In this document: piece by piece, positions 10,506-20,197 of the stretch | Numbering within the stretch: position 1 is the first letter of the stretch | Layout: the number at the start of each line of letters is the position of its first letter | Assembly (NCBI GenBank): GCA_963682175.1 | Contig: OY821771.1 | Coordinates: forward strand, 28,974,201-29,038,200 | Direction: 5' to 3' | Length of the DNA stretch: 64,000 nt | From: Triglochin maritima | Taxonomy: Eukaryota; Streptophyta; Magnoliopsida; Alismatales; Juncaginaceae | The notes under the pieces: generated by a model | The model's input: the letters and a program-made list of their open reading frames with translations, nothing else | Databases searched by the model: none | What the model was told of the DNA's origin: nothing | Made by a program: the position numbers and the translations under genes

Positions 10506-11259
10506 ATGACCTCAACATCTAATCTTGTAGAGGGATTATGCACCACTAGGCCTCTTTTGCTTAATGGGTCAATTTATGACTATTGGAAGAATAGAATGAA
10601 TATATTTTTGATCTTTAGTGACCTTAAGTATTGGATATTTGTTCAAACCCCATATACCCCTCCTAAGGAGGAAGAACTAACCACATTATCTATGACCAAA
10701 AAGAAAGAAATTGACATGAACTCAAAAATTATGAACATCTTGTATTGTCGCATAAATGAGGGATACTACAATAGGATTAGGGGTTTGAAAGTGCATATGA
10801 TATTGAGGTGGAATACGAAAAAACAAGGAGGAGAATAGAAGATGAGGATATTGAGGTTCTCCCACAAGATTTCTTCAAATACCTCAATAAAGACAATGGA
10901 GAAATAAAGGAAAGAAGAGGTAGAAGAAGTGAGAAGAGAGATAAGAAAAAGGAGAAGGAGGAGAGTGAGAATGAGACAAAAGAAAATGAGAAGAAAAATG
11001 AGAGAATGGAGAGAAGGAGAGAAAAGGAGAGGAGCAAGAGAAAAGAAAAGAGGATGGAAGCTCACAAGGCTACATGGGACAATTTGTCATCGTCATCATC
11101 ATCTTCATCCCTTTCAACCTCACCTTCATCAACAAAGGAATTCACCCATATGTTCTACATGACCATTCAAGATGAAGGAAATGAGATATCCTCTAACTCA
11201 TGCTCAACTAACTCATATTCTAGTGATAGCTCAAACTCTAGTGCTAATGATGAATCATA
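10506..11259 (+). pseudogene. Sirevirus-like gag, first part (C0)
   Basis: Starts at ATG 10506 and matches the C2 Gag N-terminus for about 95 codons. About 400 bp of the UBN2-type domain are then lost and the match resumes in another frame from about 10818: the Lys/Arg/Glu-rich tract (10905-11065), the ATWD motif and the Ser-rich region. It is cut at 11259 in the codons for a SYTYDEL-type motif by insertion of C2. The remainder is at 16688-16804. Confidence 0.8.
11255..11259. repeat. Target site duplication TCATA (left of C2)
   Basis: Identical to 16688-16692 on the other side of C2; 5 bp is the usual copia duplication. Confidence 0.92.
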
Positions 11260-11624
11260 TGTTGGCTTTTTGGCCTTAATCTATGTTTTGATGATTTAAT
11301 TAACCTAATCTTAATTATGATCATGTAGAGTAGCACACATATTGCATTTCATATATATTTCTTTGTGCTAACCTCTACAGGTGATCAAGACTCAAGAAAG
11401 AAGAAAAATCAAGTCAAGACATGTAATCAAGCTAGGATTGAAGACATGTAATTTTACCTTTCTTTGAGTATTAGGAACTTATGTGAATTGAGCATAACTT
11501 AAGCTAATATGCATGCATTCACACACTAGGTTCCTTGTAGGAGTCACACACAAAATATCATATCATTTGGATTTCATTAGATCACCTAAACACCTAAAAC
11601 ATTGGTCGCCAGTCTGCCTGAGTT

Positions 11625-12119
11625 CGGTCGACCGTTCACCTTTCGGTCGACCGGTTATACACAATATTTTTTATACCAGACCAATCAGTTCAACCGATCA
11701 CACTTCTATTTAACCGTTTTACCCAGACCTATTCGGTCGACCGGTAGACCTTCGGGTGACCGTTTCGTTTGCTATTTTTGGTAAAAATACGACCGTTATA
11801 TTTGTCGTATTATACAACGGTCGTATACACATTTTTCTCTTAATACACCCCCAAATACTTTTGAACCGGTCGAACAAAATACCTTGTTCGGTCGACCGTT
11901 CTATTAGGTAAAATCTACCTGCTATCGGTCGACACAAGTTTAGTTCAACCGATCGAGTTTTCCCTCTACCGAACCCTGTAGTTCGGTCGACCGGTACCTG
12001 TTCAGTCGACCGGTGACTTATAGAACTTAAGTGTTAGGTCGACCAATACCTTTGTTTCGTCAACCGATCCATTAACTTACTCAAGGGTTCAGTCGACCGA
12101 TACACCGTTCGGTCGACCG
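11625..12119. repeat. CGGTCGACCG palindrome array (C2 5' LTR)
   Basis: Paired sites at 11625/11644 (19 bp), 11734/11753 (19), 11867/11889 (22), 11984/12003 (19) and 12090/12110 (20). It lies about 100 bp upstream of the TATA box. The pair member at 11984 has no partner in the 3' LTR, which lost one period of the array. Confidence 0.9.
11788..11825. repeat. Perfect 10-bp inverted repeat in C2 LTR
   Basis: TACGACCGTT (11788-11797) and AACGGTCGTA (11816-11825) could form a hairpin with an 18-nt loop. The arm sequence is a relative of, but distinct from, the CGGTCGACCG motif. Confidence 0.75.
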
Positions 12120-12214
12120 TTTCTGGACAAATTTCTGAATCTGATTTACTGTTTTGTGTTCTTTGCACAAACCCTAATCAAATCTTGTCCAAACGGCTAG
12201 AAATCTTTAGGAGC

Positions 12215-12222
12215 TTATAAAT
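12215..12222 (+). promoter_or_regulatory. TATA box, C2 5' LTR
   Basis: TATAAATA followed by AGAGG; the conserved position in every Sirevirus LTR here makes it the likely core promoter. Confidence 0.7.
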
Positions 12223-12811
12223 AGAGGTTCACACTTAGTTTTCAAGAGAATTTCACAACTCCAAAGTGTCAAACCTATAGTGAGATTTTCCACAACCTCC
12301 AAGCTCCAAATTAGTCATCCAAAGCTTAATTTCCACATCCTTCATCAATCATCATACTAGCAATTGTTGTGCTCAATTAGAGAGTGAGTTCCACTCAAGG
12401 TACCACTGTTGTAAAGTGAGCAAGGGTCTTGGTGAAAGCCCAAGACAAAGAAGCAAGGATTTTGGTGAAAGCCCGAAGTGATTCTCTCGGTTTGTGAGAG
12501 GTGGTGCCAAGCTCGGCGAGGGTTGTTCGCGAGCTTGAAGACTTGTAAAAGGTGTTGCTCCCGGCCCGGAACGGGGAGGCATAGTGAAGACGCAAGAGGG
12601 GCTCGAACGGAGATTCGAGAGGTGCTTGTAAGAGAGGACGTAGGCGCGGCCGAACCTCTATAAAACCGACGTGTCTTCTTGTGGTTTGCATTACTTTCTT
12701 ACTTGCTCGTTTAATTGTTTAAATTCCGCTGCATATAACTCTATCGACAAAACGAGTAGGTGATTAGATTAATAGTGATTAGTGGACCCATAACCCACAC
12801 GATCCTACATT

Positions 12812-12823
12812 TGGTATCAGAGC
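12812..12823 (+). promoter_or_regulatory. Primer binding site, tRNA-iMet (C2)
   Basis: TGGTATCAGAGC, two bases after the LTR. Confidence 0.95.
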
Positions 12824-12863
12824 CTTGTTAGCTAAATTCTCATACTTAATCGTATTTTTTAGC

Positions 12864-14522
12864 ATGGCTTCTACATCATCTAATCACATAGAAGGATTAT
12901 GCACCACTAGACCTCCATTGCTTAATGGGTCAAACTATGATTATTGGAAAAATAGGATGAAAATCTTTTTAATATCAAATGACCTTAAGTATTGGATGTT
13001 TCTCCAAAATCCATACACACCCCCTAAAGAAGATGAATTAGATTCACTTACAAGACCGAAAATGAAAGAAATCGAAATGAATTCGAAAATTGTGAACATC
13101 TTGTATTGTGGCCTTAATGAGGGTGAATATAATAGGATTAGGGGATGTGAAAGTGCACATGAGATATGGCATAGACTTCAAATGCACCATGAGGGTGATA
13201 GTAAAACTAAACAAACTAGGGTTAGTCTCCTCATGCATAAATATGAAATATTTTCTATGCAAATTGGTGAGAACATAAGCGACATGAACACTCGCTTCAC
13301 CGATATTACTAACTCTCTTTTGATTCTTGGAAGAAGGATAAATGAAGGAGAGATGACTCGAAAATTCCTCCGGTCATTGAGCAACGATTGGGAAGACAAG
13401 GTCGTGGCAATCGAAGAATCGCACGATCTTTCAAAATTGAAGATGGAGGAACTCATTGGAAATCTCATGGCCTATGAGCTCCAATTGAGTCATCGAAGAG
13501 AGAAGGAAACTTCAAAGAAAAACTCCATGGTGGCATTGCATGCAAATTTTGATGAGCCAAGGAGGGTGGAAGAAGAGGACATTGAGGTCCTTGCCCAAGA
13601 CTTCTTCAAATACCTCAAGAGGGATAAGGGAGAAAAGAATGAAAGAAGAGGTAGAAGAAGTGAAAAAAGAGAAAAAGAAAAAGAGAGGGAGGAGAGCGAA
13701 AATGAGAGAAAAGAGAGGGAGAAGAAAAATGAGAGAAGAGAGAGGAGAAGAGAAAAGGAGAAGAGTAAGAGGAAAGAAAGGAAGGAGGAAGCTCACAAAG
13801 CCACTTGGGATGACTCTTCATCTCCATCATCATCCTCTTCCTTGCAAAGTAGAAGAGAGGTTGCCCATTCATGCTTCATGGCCATTGAAGATGAACAAAG
13901 TGAGGTAGATTCTAACTCCTCTAAATCTTATTCCACTAGAAGTAATTCATGTTCAAGTAAATCATATTCTAGTGCTAGCTCTAATTCTAATGCTAATAAT
14001 GAATCATATACACACGATGAGCTACAAGATGCATTTCATGATTTAGTTAAACAATATGAGATCATTTGTGAAAAGAACAAAAACGCTAGAAAAACTATAA
14101 ATGATCTCAAATGCCAAATTGAATTAATCATGAATGAAAAGAATGAGGTGGTTGCTAGACTTGAATCAAATGAATCATCACTTGCTAGTCTAAGTAAAAC
14201 ACCTATTGTTGATGAACATTTAGATCTTAGAACTTCAAATATGCAATTAAGGAAAGATCTAGAAATGTTCACTAAAGGAACAAAAATGCTTGATATGCTC
14301 TTAAGTAGTCTAAGACAATCCTTAGCTAAACATGGTTTAGGATACAATGTGCAATTGAAAAACCATGTATCTCATACTACTTTAAATGGCAAGCATTTAT
14401 TTGTTAAGTCTATTTCCTCAAGTGTGTGGGCACCCAAAACCAAAATGGTTTGGATCCCAAAAGCTAATGTTCAAGGACCCAAAGTTGTTTGGGTACCTAA
14501 GTCTACACTTGTAGGAGCTTGA
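12864..14522 (+). CDS. Sirevirus-like Gag without zinc knuckle (552 aa)
   Basis: Intact Gag. An in-frame ATG at 12825 exists, but the start at 12864 matches the C0 start context. Residues 1-215 are a UBN2-type copia gag domain (LLNGSNYDYWKNRM, YEIFSMQIGENISDMNTRF and LSNDWEDKV blocks), the particle-forming part. Where copia Gag normally has a CCHC knuckle, this protein has about 55 residues almost entirely Lys, Arg, Glu and Asn (about 257-313), then ATWDDS, a Ser-rich region, a coiled coil (about 385-460) and a WVPKS tail. C0 has the same charged tract, so it is a family trait and not damage in this copy. No protease or pol follows, so replication would need pol from an autonomous relative. 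Confidence 0.85.
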   Translation: MASTSSNHIEGLCTTRPPLLNGSNYDYWKNRMKIFLISNDLKYWMFLQNPYTPPKEDELDSLTRPKMKEIEMNSKIVNILYCGLNEGEYNRIRGCESAHEIWHRLQMHHEGDSKTKQTRVSLLMHKYEIFSMQIGENISDMNTRFTDITNSLLILGRRINEGEMTRKFLRSLSNDWEDKVVAIEESHDLSKLKMEELIGNLMAYELQLSHRREKETSKKNSMVALHANFDEPRRVEEEDIEVLAQDFFKYLKRDKGEKNERRGRRSEKREKEKEREESENERKEREKKNERRERRREKEKSKRKERKEEAHKATWDDSSSPSSSSSLQSRREVAHSCFMAIEDEQSEVDSNSSKSYSTRSNSCSSKSYSSASSNSNANNESYTHDELQDAFHDLVKQYEIICEKNKNARKTINDLKCQIELIMNEKNEVVARLESNESSLASLSKTPIVDEHLDLRTSNMQLRKDLEMFTKGTKMLDMLLSSLRQSLAKHGLGYNVQLKNHVSHTTLNGKHLFVKSISSSVWAPKTKMVWIPKANVQGPKVVWVPKSTLVGA

Positions 14523-14860
14523 GGAGGAGATTGGTGGTGACCGGGTGAGCTCAAAAGTTAAATTCAAATCCGGTTGCATCACCAAATGAGATTGGAGCTA
14601 ATCAAGATTCAAGTTTGGTATAAATTTCTATCTTTGAAAATTCTGAAAATTTAGCTCTAATCTAGTTTATATGCTTAATTGTCATATCTTTAGAAGTTTA
14701 ATTCATTGAAAATCATTTACACTATTCATTGCAAATTAATTACCACATCCATTGATTGTAAATGTCAATTTTTAAATGGATGTTAGAATAAGGCTTAAGT
14801 TGAAACTTAATATGAACTTAACTTGAATCATACTCATAGTTTCCATGTAGCCTTATTGAT
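14523..14860 (+). other. C2 3' untranslated region
   Basis: AT-rich; no gene or pol remnant seen. Confidence 0.7.
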
Positions 14861-15153
14861 AGGGGGAGCTTAAATGTTATATCTTTTAGAGTAATGAAGT
14901 GCAAAATTTAGGGGGAGCAACTTCATTACAAGACATCAAAATTCTATGCTTAAAGTCATAATTATTTTTTTGTTTTTGATGGATGTCAAAGGGGGAGAGA
15001 TAATTAAGGGGGTAACTTGGAATTTGGCATAAAATTGAACAAAAACTATGCACATCCATAGGGGGAGCATTAATATGCATAGTTTACATATACAAATTCC
15101 ATGTATTTAGATAGAATTAAGATATAGGTTGCCATCATCAAAAAGGGGGAGAT
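14861..15153 (+). promoter_or_regulatory. Multiple polypurine tracts before C2 3' LTR
   Basis: GGGGG-centred tracts at about 14861, 14910, 14990, 15006 and 15060, and the terminal AAAAAGGGGGAGAT at 15140-15153 abutting the LTR. Clustered PPT-like tracts are typical of Sireviruses. Confidence 0.85.
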
Positions 15154-16687
15154 TGTTGGCTTTTTTGCCTTAATCTATGTTTTGATGATTTAATTAACCT
15201 AATCTTAATTATGATCATGTAGAGTAGCACACATATTGCATTGCATATATATTGCTTTGTGCTAACCTCTACAGGTGATCAAGACTCAAGAAAGAAGAAA
15301 AATCAAGTCAAGACATGTAATCAAGCTAGGATTGAAGACATGTAATTTTACCTTTCTTTGAGTATTAGGAACTTATGTGAATTGAGCATAACTTAAGCTA
15401 ATATGCATGCATTCACACACTAGGTTCCTTGTAGGAGTCATACACAAAATATCATATCATTTGGACTTCATTAGATCACCTAAACACCTAAAACATTGGT
15501 CGCCAGTCTGCCTGAGTTCGGTCGGCCGTTCACCTTTCGGTCGACCGGTTATACACAATATTTGTTATACCAGACCAATCAGTTCAACCGATCACACTTC
15601 TATTTAACCGTTTTACCCAGACCTGATCGGTCGACCGGTAGACCTTCGGTCGACCGTTTCGTTTGCTATTTTTGGTAAAAATACGACCGTTATATTTGTC
15701 GTATTATACAACGGTCGTGTACACATTTTTCTCTTAATACACCCCCAAATACTTTTGAACCGGTCGAACAAAATACCTTGTTCGGTCGACCGTTCTATTA
15801 GGTAAAATCTACTTGCTATCGGTCGACACAAGTTTAGTTCAACCGATCGAGTTTTCCCTCTACCGAACCCTGTACCTGTTCGGTCGACCGGTGACTTATA
15901 GAACTTAAGTGTTAGGTCGACCAGTACCTTTGTTTGGTCAACCGATCCATTAACTTACTCAAGGGTTCGGTCGACCGATACACCTTTCGGTCGACCGTTT
16001 CTGGACAGATTTCTGAATCCGATTTTCTGTTTTGTGTTCTTTGCACAAACCCCAATCAAATCTTGTCGAAACGGCTAGAAATCTTTAGGAGCTTATAAAT
16101 AGAGGTTCACACTTAGTTTTCCAGAAGATTTCACAACTCCAAAGTGTCAAACCTATAGTGAGATTTTCCACAACCTCCAAGCTCCAAATTAGTCATCCAA
16201 AGCCTAATTTCCACATCCTTCATCAATCATCATACTAGCAATTGTTGTGCTCAATTAGAGAGTGAGTTCCACTCAAGGTACCACTGTTGTAAAGTGATCA
16301 AGGGTCTTGGTGAAAGCCCAAGACAAAGAAGCAAGGATTTCGGTGAAAGCCCGAAGTGATTCTCTCGGTTTGTGAGAGGTGGTGCCAAGCTCGGCGAGGG
16401 TTGTTCGCGAGCTTGAAGACTTGTAAAAGGCGTTGCTCCCGGCCCGGAACGGGGAGGCATAGTGAAGACGCAAGAGGGGCTCGAACGAAGATTCGAGAGG
16501 TGCTTGTAAGAGAGGACGTAGGCGCGGCCGAACCTCTATAAAACCGACGTGTCTTCTTGTGGTTTGCATTACTTTCTTACTTGCTCGTTTAATTGTTTAA
16601 ATTCCGCTGCATATAACTCTATCGACAAAACGAGTAGGTGATTAGATTAATAGTGATTAGTGGACCCATAACCGACACGATCCTACA
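15154..16687 (+). repeat. C2 3' LTR
   Basis: TGTTGGC...CCTACA. TATAAATA near 16094. It lacks one period of the palindrome array present in the 5' LTR (near 15870). Confidence 0.95.
15519..15997. repeat. CGGTCGACCG palindrome array (C2 3' LTR)
   Basis: Pairs at 15519/15538 (19 bp) and 15968/15988 (20 bp), among others. Compared with the 5' LTR it has fewer decayed sites but one unit less. Confidence 0.9.
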
Positions 16688-16804
16688 TCATACACATATG
16701 ATGAGCTCCAAAATACATTTCATGACTTAGTTAAATAATATGAGATCATTTGTGAAACGAACAAAAATGCTACAAAAAGTATAAATGATCTCCAATGAGA
16801 AATT
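16688..16804 (+). pseudogene. Sirevirus-like gag, resumed part (C0)
   Basis: Begins with the TCATA duplication and encodes the SYTYDELQN...FHDLVK and YEIICE...NDLQ segments that follow the Ser-rich region in C2 Gag, with one TAA stop. It is the continuation of 10506-11259, ended by the C3 LTR. Confidence 0.85.
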
Positions 16805-18314
16805 TGTAGGATCGTGAGGGTCTCTAATTCTAATCACTTTTAAGCTTAATTGTTTAATGATCAAAGATATGCAGCGGAGTTTAAAACTAAACAAGCAAGT
16901 AAGGAATAAAAAAATGCAGACCACAAGGAGTCGGGGGATTTTTATAGAGGTTCGGCACCCCACTCGGGTCCTATTCCTCTCTTGCAAGCTCCGCTCACGA
17001 CTTCAGTAACCACTCCCCATTCCGGGGCGGGAGAGAACACCTTTACAATCTTCAAGATCGCGAACAACCCTCGCCGAGCTTGACTCCTCCTCTCACAATC
17101 CGAGAGGGATACTTTGGGCTCTCACCGAAGTCTATACTCTTGTCTTGGACTTTCACCAAAACCCTTGCTTCTTGAACAAACAATGAGTTGAACAGCACTC
17201 TCTAATCTTGAGCACACTTGAGTGAGAATAGGATTTCAGACTAAAGTGTGGAAGGACTGAGGCTTGGAGTGTTTGGAGCTTTCTCTCTAATGTAGGGGAC
17301 AAATAGTAGTGGGGGAGTTGTGTTTAAATGTGTTTTACAACTCTATTTATAAGCTCCAAAAGCTTTATAGCCGTTGGGAATGAATTGGGTAAAGATTGTG
17401 GAAGATACACAAAACAAAAGCTGACAGGACCCAATTCTGAGTAAGTTTGGTCGACCGGATCGGGCTGAACGGTCGACCATTTGGCAATTTAGATTAAGGT
17501 TCAGTCGACCGGTTAAGGAACGGTCGACCGCCAAAGGCTATAATCTTGGTACAGTTAAGTGATCGGTCGAACACCAAGATAGGTTCGGTTGACTGTTTCA
17601 CACCAGGCTCTATGGGGTTGACAAACAAGATCATATTCGGTCGACCAAAACAAGGAATACGGTCGACCGAAAACCAACAGACACTTTTGGTTTGTCGAGT
17701 CTTCTAAGTTCGGTCGACCGAACAAGGTCCTCGGTTGACCGATACACTAAATGTATTTGGGGTATATGGAGATAATACGAATACGACCGTTGGGTATAAT
17801 ACGACAAAACAAACGGTCAGAAATTTGTTGCTACTCGGTCGAACGAAAAGGTTTGAATGGTCGACCGAACTTGGGCAGTAAAATACTAACAGGATATATG
17901 ATCACTCGGTCCACCGAACGGTCTGTTTCGGTCAACCGAATGTGGGCAGGCAGTTCACGTTAAAGTTTGGTATTTTCCGGTCTAAGTTTGAGTGAACTGT
18001 TGAAGTCCAAATTATGTGAAATTTCGTGTGTGACTTATATAGGGAACCTAGTGTGTGTTTTAGTAGTTTTTAGCTCAAGTATGCTCAATTACACAAACTT
18101 CCTAAGACTCAAAGAAATACAAATTACATGTCTTCAAATGAGCTTGATTACATATCTTGACTTGATTTCCTTTCTTCCGTGAGTCTTGATCACCTGTAGA
18201 GGTTAGCACAAAACAATATATATACAATGCAACATGTGTGCTACTCTACATGATCACAATTAAGATTAGGTTGATTGAATCATCAAAACATAGATTAAGG
18301 CCAAAAAGCCAACA
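16805..18314 (-). repeat. C3 3' LTR (1510 bp)
   Basis: TGTAGGATCG...AAGCCAACA on the plus strand. Its sequence is clearly diverged from C1/C2, but layout, ends and array are the same. Confidence 0.9.
17448..17938. repeat. CGGTCGACCG palindrome array (C3 LTR)
   Basis: Pairs include 17448/17470 (22 bp) and 17502/17521 (19 bp); most other sites also fall in pairs 21-22 bp apart. The sequence between motifs is unrelated to that in C1/C2, so the motif is conserved while the spacers are not. Confidence 0.88.
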
Positions 18315-18600
18315 ATCTCCCCATTTTTTTATTATGGCAACCTATATCTTAATACTTGAAATTTTTAGATGTAAATTATGCATATAAATGCTCCCCCTAT
18401 GGATGTGCATAGTTTTTGTTCAATTTGAATCAAATTTCAAGTTACCCCCTTAATTATATCTTCCCTTTTGACATCCATCAAAAAATATAAGATATAAGTA
18501 TAGAATTGTGGTTGTCTTGTAATGAAGTGCTCCCCCTAAATTTTGCACTGCAATACACTAAGAAAATGATATTCGTTAAGCTCCCCCTATCAATATGAAT
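18315..18600 (-). promoter_or_regulatory. Polypurine tract cluster (C3)
   Basis: Minus-strand PPT at 18315-18330 touches the LTR; further GGGGGAG tracts lie near 18392, 18443, 18530 and 18580. Confidence 0.75.
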
Positions 18601-18939
18601 ATGATTTTTCAATTAAGTTCAATTTTAATTCTCCCCTATTAACATCAAGTAAATATTACAATATAACATGTGATGTATTCATTTCCGTTTTTGACATCCA
18701 TTTAGAAAATTTGACTCTAAAACATTGGATGTGATTCAAATTCTAAGATTTTCAATGAATGAATATATGATATTAAAATTAAGCATGTACAATCTAGACT
18801 AGAACCAATTGATTCAAGAAATTTAGAGGATAAGAAAATATACCCACTTTGAAGCTTGAATTTGTTCCAATCTCATTTGGTGATGCAACTGGCTTTGAAT
18901 TTGACTCTTATGCTTGCCCGGTCACCACCGATTTCCTCC
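18601..18939 (-). other. C3 3' untranslated region
   Basis: AT-rich, homologous to the C1 and C2 3' UTRs; no gene seen. Confidence 0.65.
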
Positions 18940-19625
18940 TCAAGCACCTACAAGGGTAGATTTAGGTACCCAACTAACTTTGGATCCTCGAATATTAGCT
19001 TTGGGAATCCAAGCCATTTTGGTTTTAGGAGCCCACACACTTGAGGAATTATGCTTTACAACTAAGTGTTTTCCATTTAAGGTTGTATGAATTACATAGT
19101 TTTTAACATATGAATGATTATATCCTAAACCATGTTTTTGGAAAGATCGCCTCTGACTTCCTAATAGCATATTAAGCATCTTAGTTCCATTTGTGAACTT
19201 TTCTAGATCTTTCGTAATTGCACATTGCAAGCATGAAGATCTAATTGTTCAATATCAATGGGTGTTGCTTTTATACTTTCAAGAGTTGATGCATTAGTTT
19301 CAAGTTTAGAAAGCACCTCATTTTTCTCATGCATGATTGATTAAATTTGGCTTTGGAGATCATTTATTAATTTTCTAGCCTTCTTATTTTTGTCACAAAT
19401 GATCTCATATTGTTTAACTAAGTCATGGAATGCATTTTGAAGCTCATCATGTGTATATGTTTCATCATTTGCACTAGAATTTGAGTTATTACTATAATAA
19501 GACTTAGTTGAGCATGATCTAATAGAATAAGAGTTAGAGTCTACCTCACTTTGATCATCTTCAATAGCCATGAAGCATGAGTGAGCCACCTCTCTTCTAC
19601 TTTGCAAGAAAGATGATGATGAAGA
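18940..19625 (-). pseudogene. Sirevirus-like gag, C-terminal half (C3)
   Basis: Two open segments (19625-19341 and 19230-18940) separated by a TAA stop and a frame change. They match C2 Gag from the Ser-rich region through the YEIICEK coiled coil to the WVPKSTLVGA tail. The N-terminal part is missing because another LTR begins at 19626. Confidence 0.8.
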
Positions 19626-20197
19626 TGTAGGATTTCGTGTCCCCATGTATGTATATGTTTTTAAAATTTATATACAACATACAAGATTGATTTCATACTT
19701 TCAACAATTTTATGTACATTACTTTGTGTTTATTCTAATATCATGCAATCCTACATATATTAAAATAAATCACAAAGAGAGAATCATACCCAAAGGTTCT
19801 CTAAAACCTTTTTGAAGATCCAGAGTCGCGTTGCCCGTTGAATCGCCCGCCGATTCACCTCCAAGTGTTCACCAAACTCTAAACAAGATTAGAGAGACAG
19901 GAGCTAGCCAATCAATCTCTAATTCCACTTAGAATCTAGCTAATAACCCATCTTTAAGCTCCTGAGATTTCTATCTACAAGACTTAAAACTATTAAGAGA
20001 TTTTCGTGGTGATTAAGGGAGAGATTAATGAGAGATTTTTTTTTTGCATTCACATAAACAAGTAGGATGAGGGGTCCTTAATAGGCTCCCAAAACATCCT
20101 TATCAAGAACTATTCTTTTGTCATGATCTCTTGCTTATTCTCTCCTAAAATTAATCTCAAATTGCCACATAAGCATCCTAAAAACGTTTAATTAAAT
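19626..20197 (-). mobile_element. Copia LTR fragment C5
   Basis: Starts TGTAGGATTTCGTG and is a diverged relative of the C4 LTR (40091 on): the same order of blocks, including the TTCACC...CTAAACAAG and GAGCTAGCCAATC segments. It is cut at about 20197 by the 5'-truncated chromovirus T1. Orientation is taken from C4. Confidence 0.65.

Larger units (their letters stand above)
11260..12809 (+). repeat. C2 5' LTR
   Basis: TGTTGGC...CCTACA. Palindrome array at 11625-12119, long hairpin at 11788-11825, TATAAATA at 12215-12222. Confidence 0.95.
11260..16687 (+). mobile_element. Complete gag-only Sirevirus-like element C2
   Basis: 5428-bp element with both LTRs (1550 and 1534 bp), iMet PBS, one intact gag, six G-rich PPT-like tracts and a perfect 5-bp target duplication. 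There is no pol sequence between gag and the 3' LTR. The LTRs differ by roughly two per cent by eye plus one 19-20 bp indel, so it is younger than its host C0 but not new. It sits inside the gag of C0, whose reading frame resumes right after it. Confidence 0.93.
9944..16804 (+). mobile_element. Sirevirus-like gag-only element, copy C0 (interrupted)
   Basis: Plus-strand remains of an older Sirevirus: the 3' part of its 5' LTR (9944-10453), a PBS, and a gag that is interrupted at 11259 by C2 and resumes at 16688. Its LTR is interrupted on the left by B. Its far end is cut by the C3 LTR at 16805, so no 3' LTR is visible. Confidence 0.8.
16805..19625 (-). mobile_element. Sirevirus-like element C3 (5' part missing)
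   Basis: Minus-strand copy with a complete 3' LTR (16805-18314), PPT cluster and the C-terminal half of gag. It is cut at 19625/19626 by the start of another LTR (C5), so its gag N-terminus, PBS and 5' LTR are not seen here. Confidence 0.85.

Noticed and set aside
10766..11065. Leu/Ser/Phe-rich membrane-like frame opposite gag (also 13512-13796)
   Set aside because: Antisense shadow of the Lys/Arg/Glu tract in Gag.
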